Positions 54,121 to 63,476 of a DNA stretch of 64,000 nt are shown here, piece after piece; the first letter of the stretch is position 1; the number at the start of each line of letters is the position of its first letter. Source of the stretch: Asticcacaulis benevestitus DSM 16100 = ATCC BAA-896 (GTDB lineage Bacteria > Pseudomonadota > Alphaproteobacteria > Caulobacterales > Caulobacteraceae); contig NZ_AQWM01000005.1 of the NCBI RefSeq assembly GCF_000376105.1, positions 62,001 to 126,000 of the forward strand, in the 5' to 3' direction. The notes beneath the pieces were generated by a model. The model did not search any database. It worked only from the letters and a program-made list of their open reading frames with translations, and was not told where the DNA came from. The position numbers were made by a program, and so were the translations under genes.

Positions 54121-55524
54121 ATGAGTGTTAACCGAAAAACAGGCCTGTGGGGCATCGCTCTTTACGGTGCGGCGATGAACTTCAGCATTCGCTGGCTGGC
54201 GACCGGTGCTGCCACCGGCCCGGTGGCCCTGCCGATCTGGATCGCCGCCGCCGTTTTGTTTCTCATCCCGCTCGTCTGCGCCACACTGGAGTTGTCCGCC
54301 CGCTATCCCGAAGAAGGCGCCGTCTATGCCTGGGTGCGCGAAACCCAAGGCCCCTTTCCCGGCTTCATGACCGGCTGGCTCTACTGGGCCTGCAATATCC
54401 CCTATTTCGCCAGTTTGCTTTTCTTCATCGTCAACCTGCTCGGTCAGGCGCTGCGCGGTATCCCAGAGTGCGAACCCGTTGGCGTCGTGATGGGTCAGCC
54501 GCTTGGCGCCTTCACCGCCGCCACGGTGATCCTGACAGGGGTAGCCGCCATGCACGCACGGGGCTTCGGTGTCGGTAAATGGCTGCCGATCGCCTCGGCC
54601 GCCGTCTCGGTTACGCTGCTGTTTTTCATCCTGTGGGCCGCCTTTTATCTCACCGATATCTACGGCCCCGCCACAAATTTCGCCGCCGCCGACTACACGC
54701 CGCCGTTCGACGCCAATGGCGCGATCCTGTGGGCCACCATAGTCTTCGCCTTTGGCGGCATCGAAGGCGTGGCCCTGATGCGCAATGATGTGAAGGGCGG
54801 GGTCAAGACCATCGTTTCGGCCCTGATCCTGATTGGCCTGCTGCAGACCCTCGGCTATGCCGGCGGCACCGCCGCCATGCTGGCCATCGTGCCTCAGGAC
54901 GTGGCGTCGCGGCTCGGCGGTCTGCCCGATGCGCTCGGCGTGGCGCTGAACCGGCTGCACGTCCATGCCTGGCAACCCTATGTGCTGGCCGCCACCGCCC
55001 TGACCTTCCTTGGCGGCATGAGCGCCTGGTTCGGCGCGGCGGCCCGACTGCCCTTCGCTATCGGGGTTGACCGCATGTTGCCGAAGGCCATCGGCCATAC
55101 CGACCCGAAGACCGGCGCACCGACCGTAGCCATCCTCATTCAGGCCGTGCTCGTCGTCATCATCATGGGCTTGAGCACCTTTGGCTCCACCCTGGCAGGC
55201 GCCTATGATTTCGTTGTCAGCATGGGCGTGCTAACCTTCATCATCCCCTATCTGTGGATGTTCATCGCCTATTGGAAAGCCCAAGATCAATCGGATCGCA
55301 AGCTCGACTGGCGCACGCCCGGCGGTAAAACGGGCGCCAGGGCCCTGGCGGTTCTGGGCTTAGTCGTAGCCTTCAGCGCCATCCTGGGCAGCATGGCCCC
55401 CAGCCCCGCTGAGGCCGATCCGCTCGGCGTCTTTCTCAAGCTTCTGATCGCCTCTGCGGTCCTCATCGCCATCGGCGCGGCCATCTATGCCGTCAACGCC
55501 CTCCGCAACAAGGGTCAAGCCTGA
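54121..55524 (+). CDS. APC-superfamily amino-acid/amine permease
   Basis: Integral membrane transporter of 467 residues with about 12 hydrophobic helices. The N-terminal helix with GIALYGAAMNFSIRWLATGAATGP and the ELSARYPEEGAVYAWV segment are typical of APC/glutamate-GABA-type antiporters. It abuts the Rieske oxygenase gene without a gap (stop at 55522-55524, ATG at 55525), suggesting that the permease imports the oxygenase substrate. Confidence 0.9.
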   Translation: MSVNRKTGLWGIALYGAAMNFSIRWLATGAATGPVALPIWIAAAVLFLIPLVCATLELSARYPEEGAVYAWVRETQGPFPGFMTGWLYWACNIPYFASLLFFIVNLLGQALRGIPECEPVGVVMGQPLGAFTAATVILTGVAAMHARGFGVGKWLPIASAAVSVTLLFFILWAAFYLTDIYGPATNFAAADYTPPFDANGAILWATIVFAFGGIEGVALMRNDVKGGVKTIVSALILIGLLQTLGYAGGTAAMLAIVPQDVASRLGGLPDALGVALNRLHVHAWQPYVLAATALTFLGGMSAWFGAAARLPFAIGVDRMLPKAIGHTDPKTGAPTVAILIQAVLVVIIMGLSTFGSTLAGAYDFVVSMGVLTFIIPYLWMFIAYWKAQDQSDRKLDWRTPGGKTGARALAVLGLVVAFSAILGSMAPSPAEADPLGVFLKLLIASAVLIAIGAAIYAVNALRNKGQA

Positions 55525-56562
55525 ATGGACACCACCGACACCCCGCCCAAGCAAAAGGCGCCGGTCACCGCGCCGGCGACCTGGTATGCCGATCCCGCCT
55601 GCTGGCCGACCGAGCGCAAACACATCTTCGCCAACAACTGGCAGTTCCTGACGCATGAGAGCGCCCTGCCGAATGCGCGCGACTGGCGCGCCGATACCCT
55701 GGCCGGCTATCCGGTCATCATCGTGCGCGGGGATGATGGTGCCCTGCGCGCCTTCCACAATGTCTGCCGTCACCGCGCCGGACCGCTGGTGCGCGAAGAC
55801 GCCGGCACCTGCGACGGGGCGCTAACCTGCCAGTATCATGGCTGGCGCTATACGCTCGATGGCCGCCTGCGCGCCGCCCGTGATTTCGGCGCAGCGTCCG
55901 ATTTCGATCCGCGCGATTTCGGTCTGTTCCCGGTGCGCCTGCACATCTGGCGCGGGCTGGTCTTTGCCGGCATCGGTGACGATCTGCCCGATCTGTTGAG
56001 CCAGATGGCGCCGCTCGATGCGCGGCTGGGCGATGCCGACTGGTCAGGGCTCAGGGTCGGTTTGCGTCGCACGCATTTGCTGGAGTGCAACTGGAAGACC
56101 TATGTCGAGAACTATCTCGAAGGCTATCATGTGCCGGCCATGCACCCGACGCTCGATGCCGAGATCATCTGCGAGCAGTATAAGGTGACGGTCGATGGCA
56201 AGGTGGTGCTGCACGATGCGCCGCCGAAATCACCCGACGCGGTCTATGACGGCCTGTGGGGCTGGGTGTGGCCCAATATCGGCATCAATGTCTATAACCG
56301 CGGGCTGATGATCGAGCGCATGTCGCCGGTTGGCCATAAGCAGACGCAGCTCGATTATCTCTACCTGACGCCGGATGGCGAACCTGTGCCGGACGCCACC
56401 CTCGCCATGTCGGATCAGGTGACGGCCGAGGACAAGTGGATCGTCGAGAAGGTACAGGACAACCTCAATGCCGGGGTTTACGAGACCGGCCGGTTATCGC
56501 CTAAGCATGAGATCGCCGTGGCGGCTTTCCAGCAATGGGTCGGTGAATTTCTCACGCGTTAA
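55525..56562 (+). CDS. Rieske non-haem iron oxygenase alpha subunit
   Basis: The 345 residues have a Rieske [2Fe-2S] site (C81, H83, C102, H105; CRHRAG and CQYHGW) and the mononuclear iron site in ENYLEGYHVPAMHP (H202, H207), with the Asp ligand probably in VQDNLNAG. It is short for a ring-hydroxylating enzyme and resembles the choline/carnitine/stachydrine monooxygenase group, which attack N-methyl amines. The adjacent amino-acid permease supports an N-substituted amino acid as substrate. No reductase or beta-subunit gene is adjacent. Confidence 0.9.
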   Translation: MDTTDTPPKQKAPVTAPATWYADPACWPTERKHIFANNWQFLTHESALPNARDWRADTLAGYPVIIVRGDDGALRAFHNVCRHRAGPLVREDAGTCDGALTCQYHGWRYTLDGRLRAARDFGAASDFDPRDFGLFPVRLHIWRGLVFAGIGDDLPDLLSQMAPLDARLGDADWSGLRVGLRRTHLLECNWKTYVENYLEGYHVPAMHPTLDAEIICEQYKVTVDGKVVLHDAPPKSPDAVYDGLWGWVWPNIGINVYNRGLMIERMSPVGHKQTQLDYLYLTPDGEPVPDATLAMSDQVTAEDKWIVEKVQDNLNAGVYETGRLSPKHEIAVAAFQQWVGEFLTR

Positions 56563-56601
56563 CCCATTGCCGTCAGCATCCCTTGTCAGGTTAGATCGCC
56601 C

Positions 56602-59043
56602 CTATTCGTGCCTTAAGGCCTTTCCGGGCTCCGAGCTGGCGGCACCAAAGGCCACGCCTGCCACCGTCACCAAGGCAATGGCCAGAGCGATGCCTGATGC
56701 TAATGGGAAAACCCATAACGGCATGGCAATAGCGTCGTCGAACTGTGATAGCCAGCGTTGAAGCGCCAGCCAGCCCAACGGCCATGCGATCAGGCCAGCG
56801 ATGGCGACCGGACGCAGGAACTGCAACAGCAGTAACCGCACTACCTGCCCTGCCGACGCCCCCAGAACCTTGCGCACGCCGATTTCGCGCACCCTGCGGC
56901 CTGTATTGAAGGCCGCCATGCCATAGAGGCCGATACAGCCGATCAGGGCGGCGATGCCGGCGCCCATGGTGAACAGATTCGTGCGGTCGCGTTCAGGCTT
57001 GTAATATTTGTCGAGATTGTCAGCCGCGCTTGTTACGTCGAAGGGGACGGCAGGGGCTATTTGCCGCCACAGATGCTGCAACTTTTCGCGCATGGCCGGC
57101 GCAGACAATCCTTGATAGCGCACCATACCCACAACGGAATCGGAGGCGTGCGCATCGAATGCGTATAGCTTTGCCGGTATAGGTTCATTGGGATTATAAA
57201 ACCGCATGTCTTCGACGATGCCGATGATGCGCACGGTGTGGTCGTTGAAACGTGCTATTTGATTAAGCGCCGCCTGCGGTGACGGAAAGCCCATATCCTT
57301 GGTGGTGCGGCGACTGATGACGACACTGTAAACACGATCTTTATCGCTCGTCTTGTCATCCCACATCTGGTCCTCGCCACGTTGCACGTCGAAAATACGC
57401 CCAACCAGCACTTTCGTGCCGAGAAGCTCGAAATAATCAGGACCTACAATGGAGGAGCTCACGGTCGGCGACTCGGTTGCGCTATCAACCTGGCCAGGCC
57501 GGACAATACTCGAATTGTTGATCATACTCGTGTCACCCGGAATCGCGTTGGCGATGGTGACATAACTGACGCCCGGCAAGGCGCGTGCTTCCACAGCAAA
57601 GGCGTCCCGTTGTGATTGAGTCACGGCGTTGTCGCGTATCGAATTGACAATCATCAGATTGCTCCGCTGAAACCCGATGTCCGCATTCTGGATGTGGTGA
57701 ATTTGCAGCATGAAACCCATGATCAGGATAAACGCTACGGCCACGGCGGTGAACTGCACCATGGCCAGCCCCGTACGCAAGATGCCGGCCGTGCGGCCGC
57801 CGCCCGGTGTGCGGCTGGACGCCAGAACCTGGGCTGGCTTGAACGCGGACAAGGCGAAAGCTGGGTAAAGCGCGGCAATAAGACCCGCCAACATCACAAT
57901 GGCCAGCACGCTCGCGATCCAGATGGCATCGGCATGGTAATCGAGCTTGAGGGACAGACCGCCAGCACTATTGAGCAGAGGTAAACTAAGTTCAACAAAA
58001 GACAATGCAACCACGAACGCCAGAAGCAGGGTCAGCAGGGCTTCCAAGATAAATTGCAGGCGAAGGACAAGGGGCGCCGCCCCGAGCGTCTTGCGTACAG
58101 CCACCTCCCGTGCCCGCAGCCCAGCGCGTGCCGTGGCCAGGTTGACATAGTTGATTAAGGCAAGCGCCAAGGCAACAATACCGACAACGCCCAAGGATAT
58201 GACGGCGGCTTTCAGCTTAGGCGAAATCAGGTGCACGTCGGCAAGCGGAATGAGTTTTAGCTCCAGCACCTTGTGAGGCATGACGTCAGCGCCAAACGAT
58301 TGCCCGGCCTGGCGATCGGTGAAGGCTGGAAACTGCGCCGCGAAGGCATAGGCTTCCGTTCGGTTTTTGAATTTGAGATAGGTCCCCACTTGTACCGATC
58401 CCCAGTGATGCCAGTTGTACTTAAGCGCTGTCCGTTGCGGCGTGAGAAGGCGCAATATATCGAGTTTCATCACCGAATTTTTTGGCAGGTCGGCAATGAT
58501 GGCGCTAACGGTATAGTTCTTCAATCCCTCCTCGTCGTTTAGGATCATGGTGCGTCCAACGGCGTTCGTCACGCCGAAGTATTTGCGCGCCAGGCTGGCG
58601 CTGAGCACAACATGGGAGGGATCACTCAAGGCATTGGCCGAATTACCGTAGACGACGGGCACACCAAAAAAAGTAAGGAAATTGGCGTCTACCAGGTCGA
58701 TCTGTTCGTTGAAGACATCGGCCCCTTTGTGCACGATGACGCTGTTAGGCCAGTAACGCGTGCCTTCGGTTTGTGGATAGGCCGTCTTAAGCTCCTCCAG
58801 TAGCCCGCCCATTGAGCCGTCGCCTGTATTATCCGTCATACCGGGGAAATGGAAACGCATGCCGATCGCATAGATTTGCGGCAATTTGGGGCTCCAGCTT
58901 TCATAGCTGGTTTCAAAACGATAGAAGAGACTGAGCGCGATGAAAACGGCGATGCCCAGGCTGAGACCCAGCAGGTTGAGCAGGGCATAGAGGGGATGGC
59001 GGACAAACGACCGGTAAAAAGCGGTAAAGGTGCTTTTCAACAT
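56602..59043 (-). CDS. MacB/FtsX-type ABC exporter permease, double-length
   Basis: The ~813-residue permease has an N-terminal TM helix (about 20-40), a MacB periplasmic-core domain, three TM helices with an FtsX domain (about 285-440), a second MacB-core-like domain and a second set of TM helices (about 690-800, ending ASSEPGKALRHE). MacB-type permeases are usually about 400 residues with four TM helices; this one is a fused duplicate. The ATG at 59043 overlaps the ATPase stop (TGATG); GTG 59046 is also possible. It is the last gene of the adaptor-ATPase-permease operon. Confidence 0.9.
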   Translation of the reverse strand: MLKSTFTAFYRSFVRHPLYALLNLLGLSLGIAVFIALSLFYRFETSYESWSPKLPQIYAIGMRFHFPGMTDNTGDGSMGGLLEELKTAYPQTEGTRYWPNSVIVHKGADVFNEQIDLVDANFLTFFGVPVVYGNSANALSDPSHVVLSASLARKYFGVTNAVGRTMILNDEEGLKNYTVSAIIADLPKNSVMKLDILRLLTPQRTALKYNWHHWGSVQVGTYLKFKNRTEAYAFAAQFPAFTDRQAGQSFGADVMPHKVLELKLIPLADVHLISPKLKAAVISLGVVGIVALALALINYVNLATARAGLRAREVAVRKTLGAAPLVLRLQFILEALLTLLLAFVVALSFVELSLPLLNSAGGLSLKLDYHADAIWIASVLAIVMLAGLIAALYPAFALSAFKPAQVLASSRTPGGGRTAGILRTGLAMVQFTAVAVAFILIMGFMLQIHHIQNADIGFQRSNLMIVNSIRDNAVTQSQRDAFAVEARALPGVSYVTIANAIPGDTSMINNSSIVRPGQVDSATESPTVSSSIVGPDYFELLGTKVLVGRIFDVQRGEDQMWDDKTSDKDRVYSVVISRRTTKDMGFPSPQAALNQIARFNDHTVRIIGIVEDMRFYNPNEPIPAKLYAFDAHASDSVVGMVRYQGLSAPAMREKLQHLWRQIAPAVPFDVTSAADNLDKYYKPERDRTNLFTMGAGIAALIGCIGLYGMAAFNTGRRVREIGVRKVLGASAGQVVRLLLLQFLRPVAIAGLIAWPLGWLALQRWLSQFDDAIAMPLWVFPLASGIALAIALVTVAGVAFGAASSEPGKALRHE

Positions 59044-59732
59044 CACAGCACCTGCGCGACGGAGGCGACCAGTTGGCCGTCGAGAATATCGACCTGACGC
59101 CTGGCCTGATCGGCGTGGCTCTGCGAGTGGGTGACCATGATGATGGTAGCGCCTGCGGCATTCAGGCTTTGTAAAATCTGCATCACCTGCGCGCCGTTTT
59201 CCGTGTCGAGATTGCCCGTCGGTTCATCGGCCAGAATCAGGTCGGGCGAACCGACAATAGCGCGGGCGATGGCGGCGCGCTGCTGCTGACCACCGGAAAG
59301 CTGGTGCGGAAAATGGCGGGCGCGATGGGCGATGCCGACCTTGTCCATGGCGCTTTCGATCGCCTTGCGCCGCGAGCCTTTCAGGCCGCTGCGATAGAGC
59401 AGGCCTAGTTCGATATTCTCGTAGATGGTCAGGTCGTCGACCAGGTTGAAACTCTGAAAAATGAAGCCCAGGTGCCCGGCGCGATGTTTGGCAAGCTGGT
59501 TTTCACTGGTCTTCGCCAGGTCCGTTCCATCGAACAGATAGGCGCCGGAGGTCGGGCGATCGATGGTGCCCAGGATATTGAGCAGGGTCGATTTTCCGCA
59601 GCCCGAAGGCCCCATGATGGCGACGAATTCCCCGCGCTTGATATGCAGCGAGATATTATGCAGCGCCGTCGTCTCCACCTCGTCCGAACGATAGAGACGG
59701 GTGATGTTCTGGAGTTCGATCAGGTTGGTCAT
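59043..59732 (-). CDS. MacB/LolD-type ABC ATPase
   Basis: The 229-residue ATPase has Walker A (GPSGCGKST), the Q-loop, the signature [14 protein letters not shown], Walker B ([13 protein letters not shown]) and the H-loop (VTHS). It would power the double-length permease encoded next to it and couple with the HlyD-type adaptor. It overlaps both neighbours: ATGA with the adaptor gene and TGATG or GTGA with the permease gene. Confidence 0.95.
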   Translation of the reverse strand: MTNLIELQNITRLYRSDEVETTALHNISLHIKRGEFVAIMGPSGCGKSTLLNILGTIDRPTSGAYLFDGTDLAKTSENQLAKHRAGHLGFIFQSFNLVDDLTIYENIELGLLYRSGLKGSRRKAIESAMDKVGIAHRARHFPHQLSGGQQQRAAIARAIVGSPDLILADEPTGNLDTENGAQVMQILQSLNAAGATIIMVTHSQSHADQARRQVDILDGQLVASVAQVL

Positions 59733-61021
59733 TTTGCGCTCTGAGTTAAACGAAGATGTTGGGCTTTGAGGAAATTGGAGGTGCCGCCGGTGATGACGTG
59801 TTCACCGGGCTTGAGGCCGCTAAGGATTTCGACATATTCCGGATTGCGACGGCCGACGGTGACAACACGGCGGCTGGCCTTATTGCCGCTGCCATCCAGC
59901 ACGAAGATCGAGGCGCCGCCGGTGTCATTGAGCCAGGCGCCTGACGGTACCAGCATGGCCTGTTGGGTGGCGCCAAGTGACAGGCGAACATCGATGGTTT
60001 CACCGCGCTTGAGATCGCTCGGCATGGCGTTATCGAATTCCAGCTCAACGGTGATGCGGCCATTATTGACCTGCGGGAAGATCTTGCTGATATGGACCGC
60101 GGCCGGCTTGCCATGCACATTGGCATTGGCTTTCAGGCCTGTGCTCAGGCGCGACAGATAGAACTCATCAACCTCGGCCTTCAGCTTGTAGGTGCCCTCA
60201 GAGTCGACCTCGCCGAGCGGATCGCCCATCTTGACGGCCTGGCCAGGCTTGAGGTTGAAATCGGTCAGGCGGCCCTCGACCGGCGCCGTCAGGTTGAGGG
60301 CGTTCAGGCCATTGCGCACCTCGTCACGGCTGCGGCGCAGGTCATTGGCCGAGGCGCGAATCTGCGCCGCCTGCGTGGTATAAAACTGTGCCTGCTGCGC
60401 CTGCGTCGCCTTGAGGGCAGCCAGGCGCTGCTTCTGGTAAGCCACCTCATCAATATAGGTCTGGACGGCGGCGTCATTGAGCACACCGTGGTCGCGCAGC
60501 ATCTTGTACTTCACCATTTGTTCCTCGGCCCTGTGCAGGGCGTAGGCGACATCGGCGATGGCCTGTTCGCTGGCCTGCTGCGAGGTTTGCAGATTCATGA
60601 GCTGGTTGTTGGTGTCGCTCAGGCGAGCGGAGATATCGGCCTCGCGTGACGACACCTGAAGCGTCAGATCGGGATTGCCGAGCATGGCCAGCGGCTGGCC
60701 AGGCGTGACCATCGCGCCATCCGAGGCCACCACGCTGATGACGCGGCCATTGGTTTCGGCGGTGATATAGGTGATCTCCAGAGGCAGGACGCCGGCGCGC
60801 AGGGCGACATAGTCCTGAAATGCGCCCATGGTCACCTCGCCGGTATCGAGCGTATCGGCGGCGACCGTCACGGTGTTGGCGGCCGGCATGAAGACGAAGG
60901 CGGTCAGCGTCAGGGCAAGGGCGATGGCGGCGGCCGCGCCGATCTGCACAGGGCGGCGACGCCACCAGGGCTTGGTGAGCAGACGATCGGTGCGGGCTGT
61001 TTTTTGATGACTATCGGGCAT
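59729..61021 (-). CDS. HlyD/MacA-type periplasmic adaptor
   Basis: The 430-residue membrane-fusion protein has an N-terminal TM helix (about 30-48), lipoyl halves (VVASDGAMVTPGQPLAML and APVEGRLTDFNLKPGQAVK), a long coiled-coil hairpin (about 130-230) and a C-terminal beta-barrel region. It is the first gene of the exporter operon and links the permease to the outer-membrane side. It lies 117 bases from the divergent response regulator gene. Confidence 0.93.
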   Translation of the reverse strand: MPDSHQKTARTDRLLTKPWWRRRPVQIGAAAAIALALTLTAFVFMPAANTVTVAADTLDTGEVTMGAFQDYVALRAGVLPLEITYITAETNGRVISVVASDGAMVTPGQPLAMLGNPDLTLQVSSREADISARLSDTNNQLMNLQTSQQASEQAIADVAYALHRAEEQMVKYKMLRDHGVLNDAAVQTYIDEVAYQKQRLAALKATQAQQAQFYTTQAAQIRASANDLRRSRDEVRNGLNALNLTAPVEGRLTDFNLKPGQAVKMGDPLGEVDSEGTYKLKAEVDEFYLSRLSTGLKANANVHGKPAAVHISKIFPQVNNGRITVELEFDNAMPSDLKRGETIDVRLSLGATQQAMLVPSGAWLNDTGGASIFVLDGSGNKASRRVVTVGRRNPEYVEILSGLKPGEHVITGGTSNFLKAQHLRLTQSAK

Positions 61022-61123
61022 GACAAGAGGCTAACACAGGTTTCGCCACAGACATAAACCACTCTTTTTATTTGACTTTCAGGCTTTTTGACCGCTTAAT
61101 GCGGTATCATCACCACTCAAAAG

Positions 61124-61139
61124 TGTCCGTTTTCGAACA
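61124..61139. promoter_or_regulatory. Inverted repeat overlapping the response-regulator start
   Basis: TGTCCG-TTTT-CGAACA is an inverted repeat with one mismatched pair; its last A is the first base of the start codon. The gene has no ribosome site, so this may be an autoregulatory operator on a leaderless or nearly leaderless transcript. Confidence 0.35.
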
Positions 61140-61696
61140 TGTCCAAGCCGCCACGCACTGCTCTGTTTCTCGATGACGACGCCGATATTCTCGACGCCGC
61201 CGGGCTGGTTTTAACGCGCCACGGCATGACCCTGATCAAGGCGCAATCGCCCGAAGAGGCCCGCGAAAAGCTGGCCGCCACGCCGGTTGATATCCTGCTG
61301 CTCGATCTCAATTACCGGCGCGGCGATACCTCGGGCGAGGCCGGCCTCAATTTTCTGGCCGAGCAGATGCGGCTCACCCCGGCCCTGCCCGTGGTGGTAG
61401 TCACGGGCCATTCCGGCATGAGCATCGCGATTCAGGCCATGCGGATGGGGGCGCAGGATTTCGTCGTCAAGCCGTGGAACAATGAGCGCTTCATGGCCAG
61501 CATCCATGCCGCCCTGGCCGCACCGCGCGCGGTCAGTTCGCCCGTGCCGCCGGCCGATCTCAATCTGGAACGCTCGGAAAAAGAACTGATCAAGGAGGCG
61601 CTGAACCGCCACCAGTTCAATATCTCCCAGGCCGCCAAGGATCTCGGCGTCACGCGCGCGGCGCTTTACCGGCGAATGGAAAAGCATGGACTATAG
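61139..61696 (+). CDS. Response regulator with REC and Fis-type helix-turn-helix, no AAA+ domain
   Basis: The 185-residue protein has a receiver domain (D56 in LLLDLNY, VTGH, KPW) and a C-terminal Fis-type helix (NISQAAKDLGVTRAALYRRM). NtrC-type regulators carry an AAA+ sigma54-activation domain between these; it is absent here, so it is a direct DNA-binding activator or repressor of the PrrA/ActR type. ATG 61139 has no visible ribosome site. The kinase gene begins within its last 11 bases. Confidence 0.9.
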   Translation: MSKPPRTALFLDDDADILDAAGLVLTRHGMTLIKAQSPEEAREKLAATPVDILLLDLNYRRGDTSGEAGLNFLAEQMRLTPALPVVVVTGHSGMSIAIQAMRMGAQDFVVKPWNNERFMASIHAALAAPRAVSSPVPPADLNLERSEKELIKEALNRHQFNISQAAKDLGVTRAALYRRMEKHGL

Positions 61697-62909
61697 ACGC
61701 ATCCTTCTTCCGCTGGCCGGTCAGGGCGGCGTCTTCGTACTCGGCGCCTTCGCCTGGCTGGCCTTCACCAAGGGGCTCTATGCCAGCGCCCTGGTCTGCG
61801 CCCTGGGGGCTATTACCCTGGCCACCATGGGACTGACTCACAACGCCTTCTCTTTCGGACGTGACCTGCTAAAACGCAGCCAGCCAGGCGCCACCTTCAC
61901 CTCCGAACTGAGCCGCCGGCGCTTGCAGGTGCTCCTTGACCAGACCCCCTCGCCCCTGTTGCTGCAACCCAATAACGGCCAGTTGATCGCGGTCAACCGC
62001 GCCGCCCGGCAGTTGTTCGATGTCTCCTACGCCCTGCCAGTGGCGGCGCGCAAGGCGCTGCTGGGCGAGGCGACGGCTCTCGGATTGGCCCATATGAGCG
62101 GCCAGATCAAATGGAAGGGCCAGACCTTCGCCGTGCATCTGGCCGAGATGGAAGAAGAGGACGCCCTGTCGCATCTGGCCGTGCTGACCGATATCTCCGC
62201 CGATGTGCGTGCCGCCGAGGCCAGCGCCCTGCGGGATCTGCTGAAAGTGCTGAATCACGAACTGATGAACGCCCTGACGCCGGTGGCTTCGATGAGCAAG
62301 AGTGCCCTCGATCTGCTGGGAGATGACACGCCGGAATCTCGCGCTCAGGCGGCAAAAGCGCTGGAGCGCGTGGTGGCCCGCACCGAAGGGCTGACCGACT
62401 TTATCAACGCCTATCGCGCGCTCACCCGCTTGCCGTCGCCGGTGATCCGGCCGTGCGGGCTTGGTCTGTGGCTGGACGTGCTGACCGAGAGTTTTGAGGC
62501 GCAGTGGGCCGACAAGGGCGTGCGTTTCGAGTTGGAGACAGACGGGACTGACCTGTCGCTGCTGATGGACGAGGACCAGATGTGGCTGGGCGTCTCGAAC
62601 CTGCTCAATAATGGTGCGCAGGCGGCGCTGGAAAAAGCTGATGCGCGCGTGCGTCTGCGCCTGAAGCGCGAGGGCGATGTGATGGTTTTCGAGGTCGAGG
62701 ATTCCGGCAAGGGTATCCCGACCGAGAGCGCCGATCAGGTCTTTATGCCATTCTATTCAACCAAGGTGACCGGCACCGGCGTGGGGCTGAGCCTGGCGCG
62801 ACAGATTGTTCAGGGTCACGGCAGCGCGCTGTTGCTTGTGCCAGTTCAGGAAGTGCGGCCTGATCCGCTGGGCGGTGCGTGCTTCCGGTTTCAGGTAAGG
62901 GTGGGGTAG
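61686..62909 (+). CDS. NtrY-like sensor histidine kinase
   Basis: The 407-residue kinase has two TM helices (about 8-28 and 32-50), a PAS-like region (about 80-170), HisKA with H191 (VLNHELMNALTPV) and HATPase (DEDQMWLGVSNLLNNGAQAAL, DSGKGIP, GTGVGLSLARQI). It overlaps the response-regulator gene, so this is a cognate pair. Located divergently from the exporter operon, it probably controls it. Confidence 0.93.
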   Translation: MDYRRILLPLAGQGGVFVLGAFAWLAFTKGLYASALVCALGAITLATMGLTHNAFSFGRDLLKRSQPGATFTSELSRRRLQVLLDQTPSPLLLQPNNGQLIAVNRAARQLFDVSYALPVAARKALLGEATALGLAHMSGQIKWKGQTFAVHLAEMEEEDALSHLAVLTDISADVRAAEASALRDLLKVLNHELMNALTPVASMSKSALDLLGDDTPESRAQAAKALERVVARTEGLTDFINAYRALTRLPSPVIRPCGLGLWLDVLTESFEAQWADKGVRFELETDGTDLSLLMDEDQMWLGVSNLLNNGAQAALEKADARVRLRLKREGDVMVFEVEDSGKGIPTESADQVFMPFYSTKVTGTGVGLSLARQIVQGHGSALLLVPVQEVRPDPLGGACFRFQVRVG

Positions 62910-62979
62910 AGGCTACGGTATCGCCCCGCTCCCCCGCTACAGGGGAGGGTGAGTTCTTTTCTTTATCAAACGCCCATGC

Positions 62980-63085
62980 GGTAAAGGTTCAGCCTTGAGT
63001 CGCGTGCTAGCCGGCTAGCGACGCGGGTACTAAAGTACCCGCTAGCGACGACTGCGACGCAATCGGCCAAGGATGGACCTTTACC
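62980..63085. repeat. Intergenic fold-back element between convergent signalling genes
   Basis: The outer arms GGTAAAGGTTC (62980-62990) and GGACCTTTACC (63075-63085) pair at 10 of 11 positions. Inside are a perfect 14-base palindrome GCTAGCCGGCTAGC (63006-63019), an 8-base-pair hairpin (63023-63030 with 63035-63042) and a repeated CTAGCGACG (63015 and 63042). The right arm overlaps the stop of the response regulator. It likely serves as a bidirectional terminator and may belong to a repeat family. The remaining bases from 62910 to 62979 show no further feature. Confidence 0.6.
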
Positions 63086-63476
63086 TGGCGGCAGCGATTT
63101 CGGCGAGCACCGTCTCTAGGGTTTCGAGATAGAGCGGCTTGACGAGATGGTGGTCAAAGCCGGCTTCCTGCGTCAGGCGGCGGTGTTCGCTTTCGCCCCA
63201 GCCGGTCTGAGCGATAAAAACGGCCTTGGCCAGATCCGGACGTGATTTCAGCTCGCGGCACAGGTCGTAACCGTTCATGCCGGGCAGGCCGATATCGATC
63301 ATGAAAACATGCGGCCTATAGTCCGCATAGGTGGCGATGGCTTGCTTGGCGTCAGCCGCCAGCTTGTATTCATAGCCGATCATCTCGACCAGCCAGCCGG
63401 TCGTCTGCGCCAGGGCTTCATTGTCCTCGACAATCATGATGCGCATGGTGTCAGCCGTGCCTGTTCCGTCAGCCAT
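63081..63476 (-). CDS. Stand-alone response regulator (receiver domain)
   Basis: The 131-residue CheY-like receiver has acidic residues (IVEDNE), the phospho-acceptor D61 (FMIDIGLPGMNG) and KPL with the conserved Lys. It has no output domain. The segment IAQTGWG-x4-RR and AGFDHHLVKPL closely resembles the receiver of the adjacent hybrid kinase, whose stop it overlaps by eight bases, so it is probably a duplicated partner. An alternative start is ATG at residue 11. Confidence 0.88.
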   Translation of the reverse strand: MADGTGTADTMRIMIVEDNEALAQTTGWLVEMIGYEYKLAADAKQAIATYADYRPHVFMIDIGLPGMNGYDLCRELKSRPDLAKAVFIAQTGWGESEHRRLTQEAGFDHHLVKPLYLETLETVLAEIAAAR

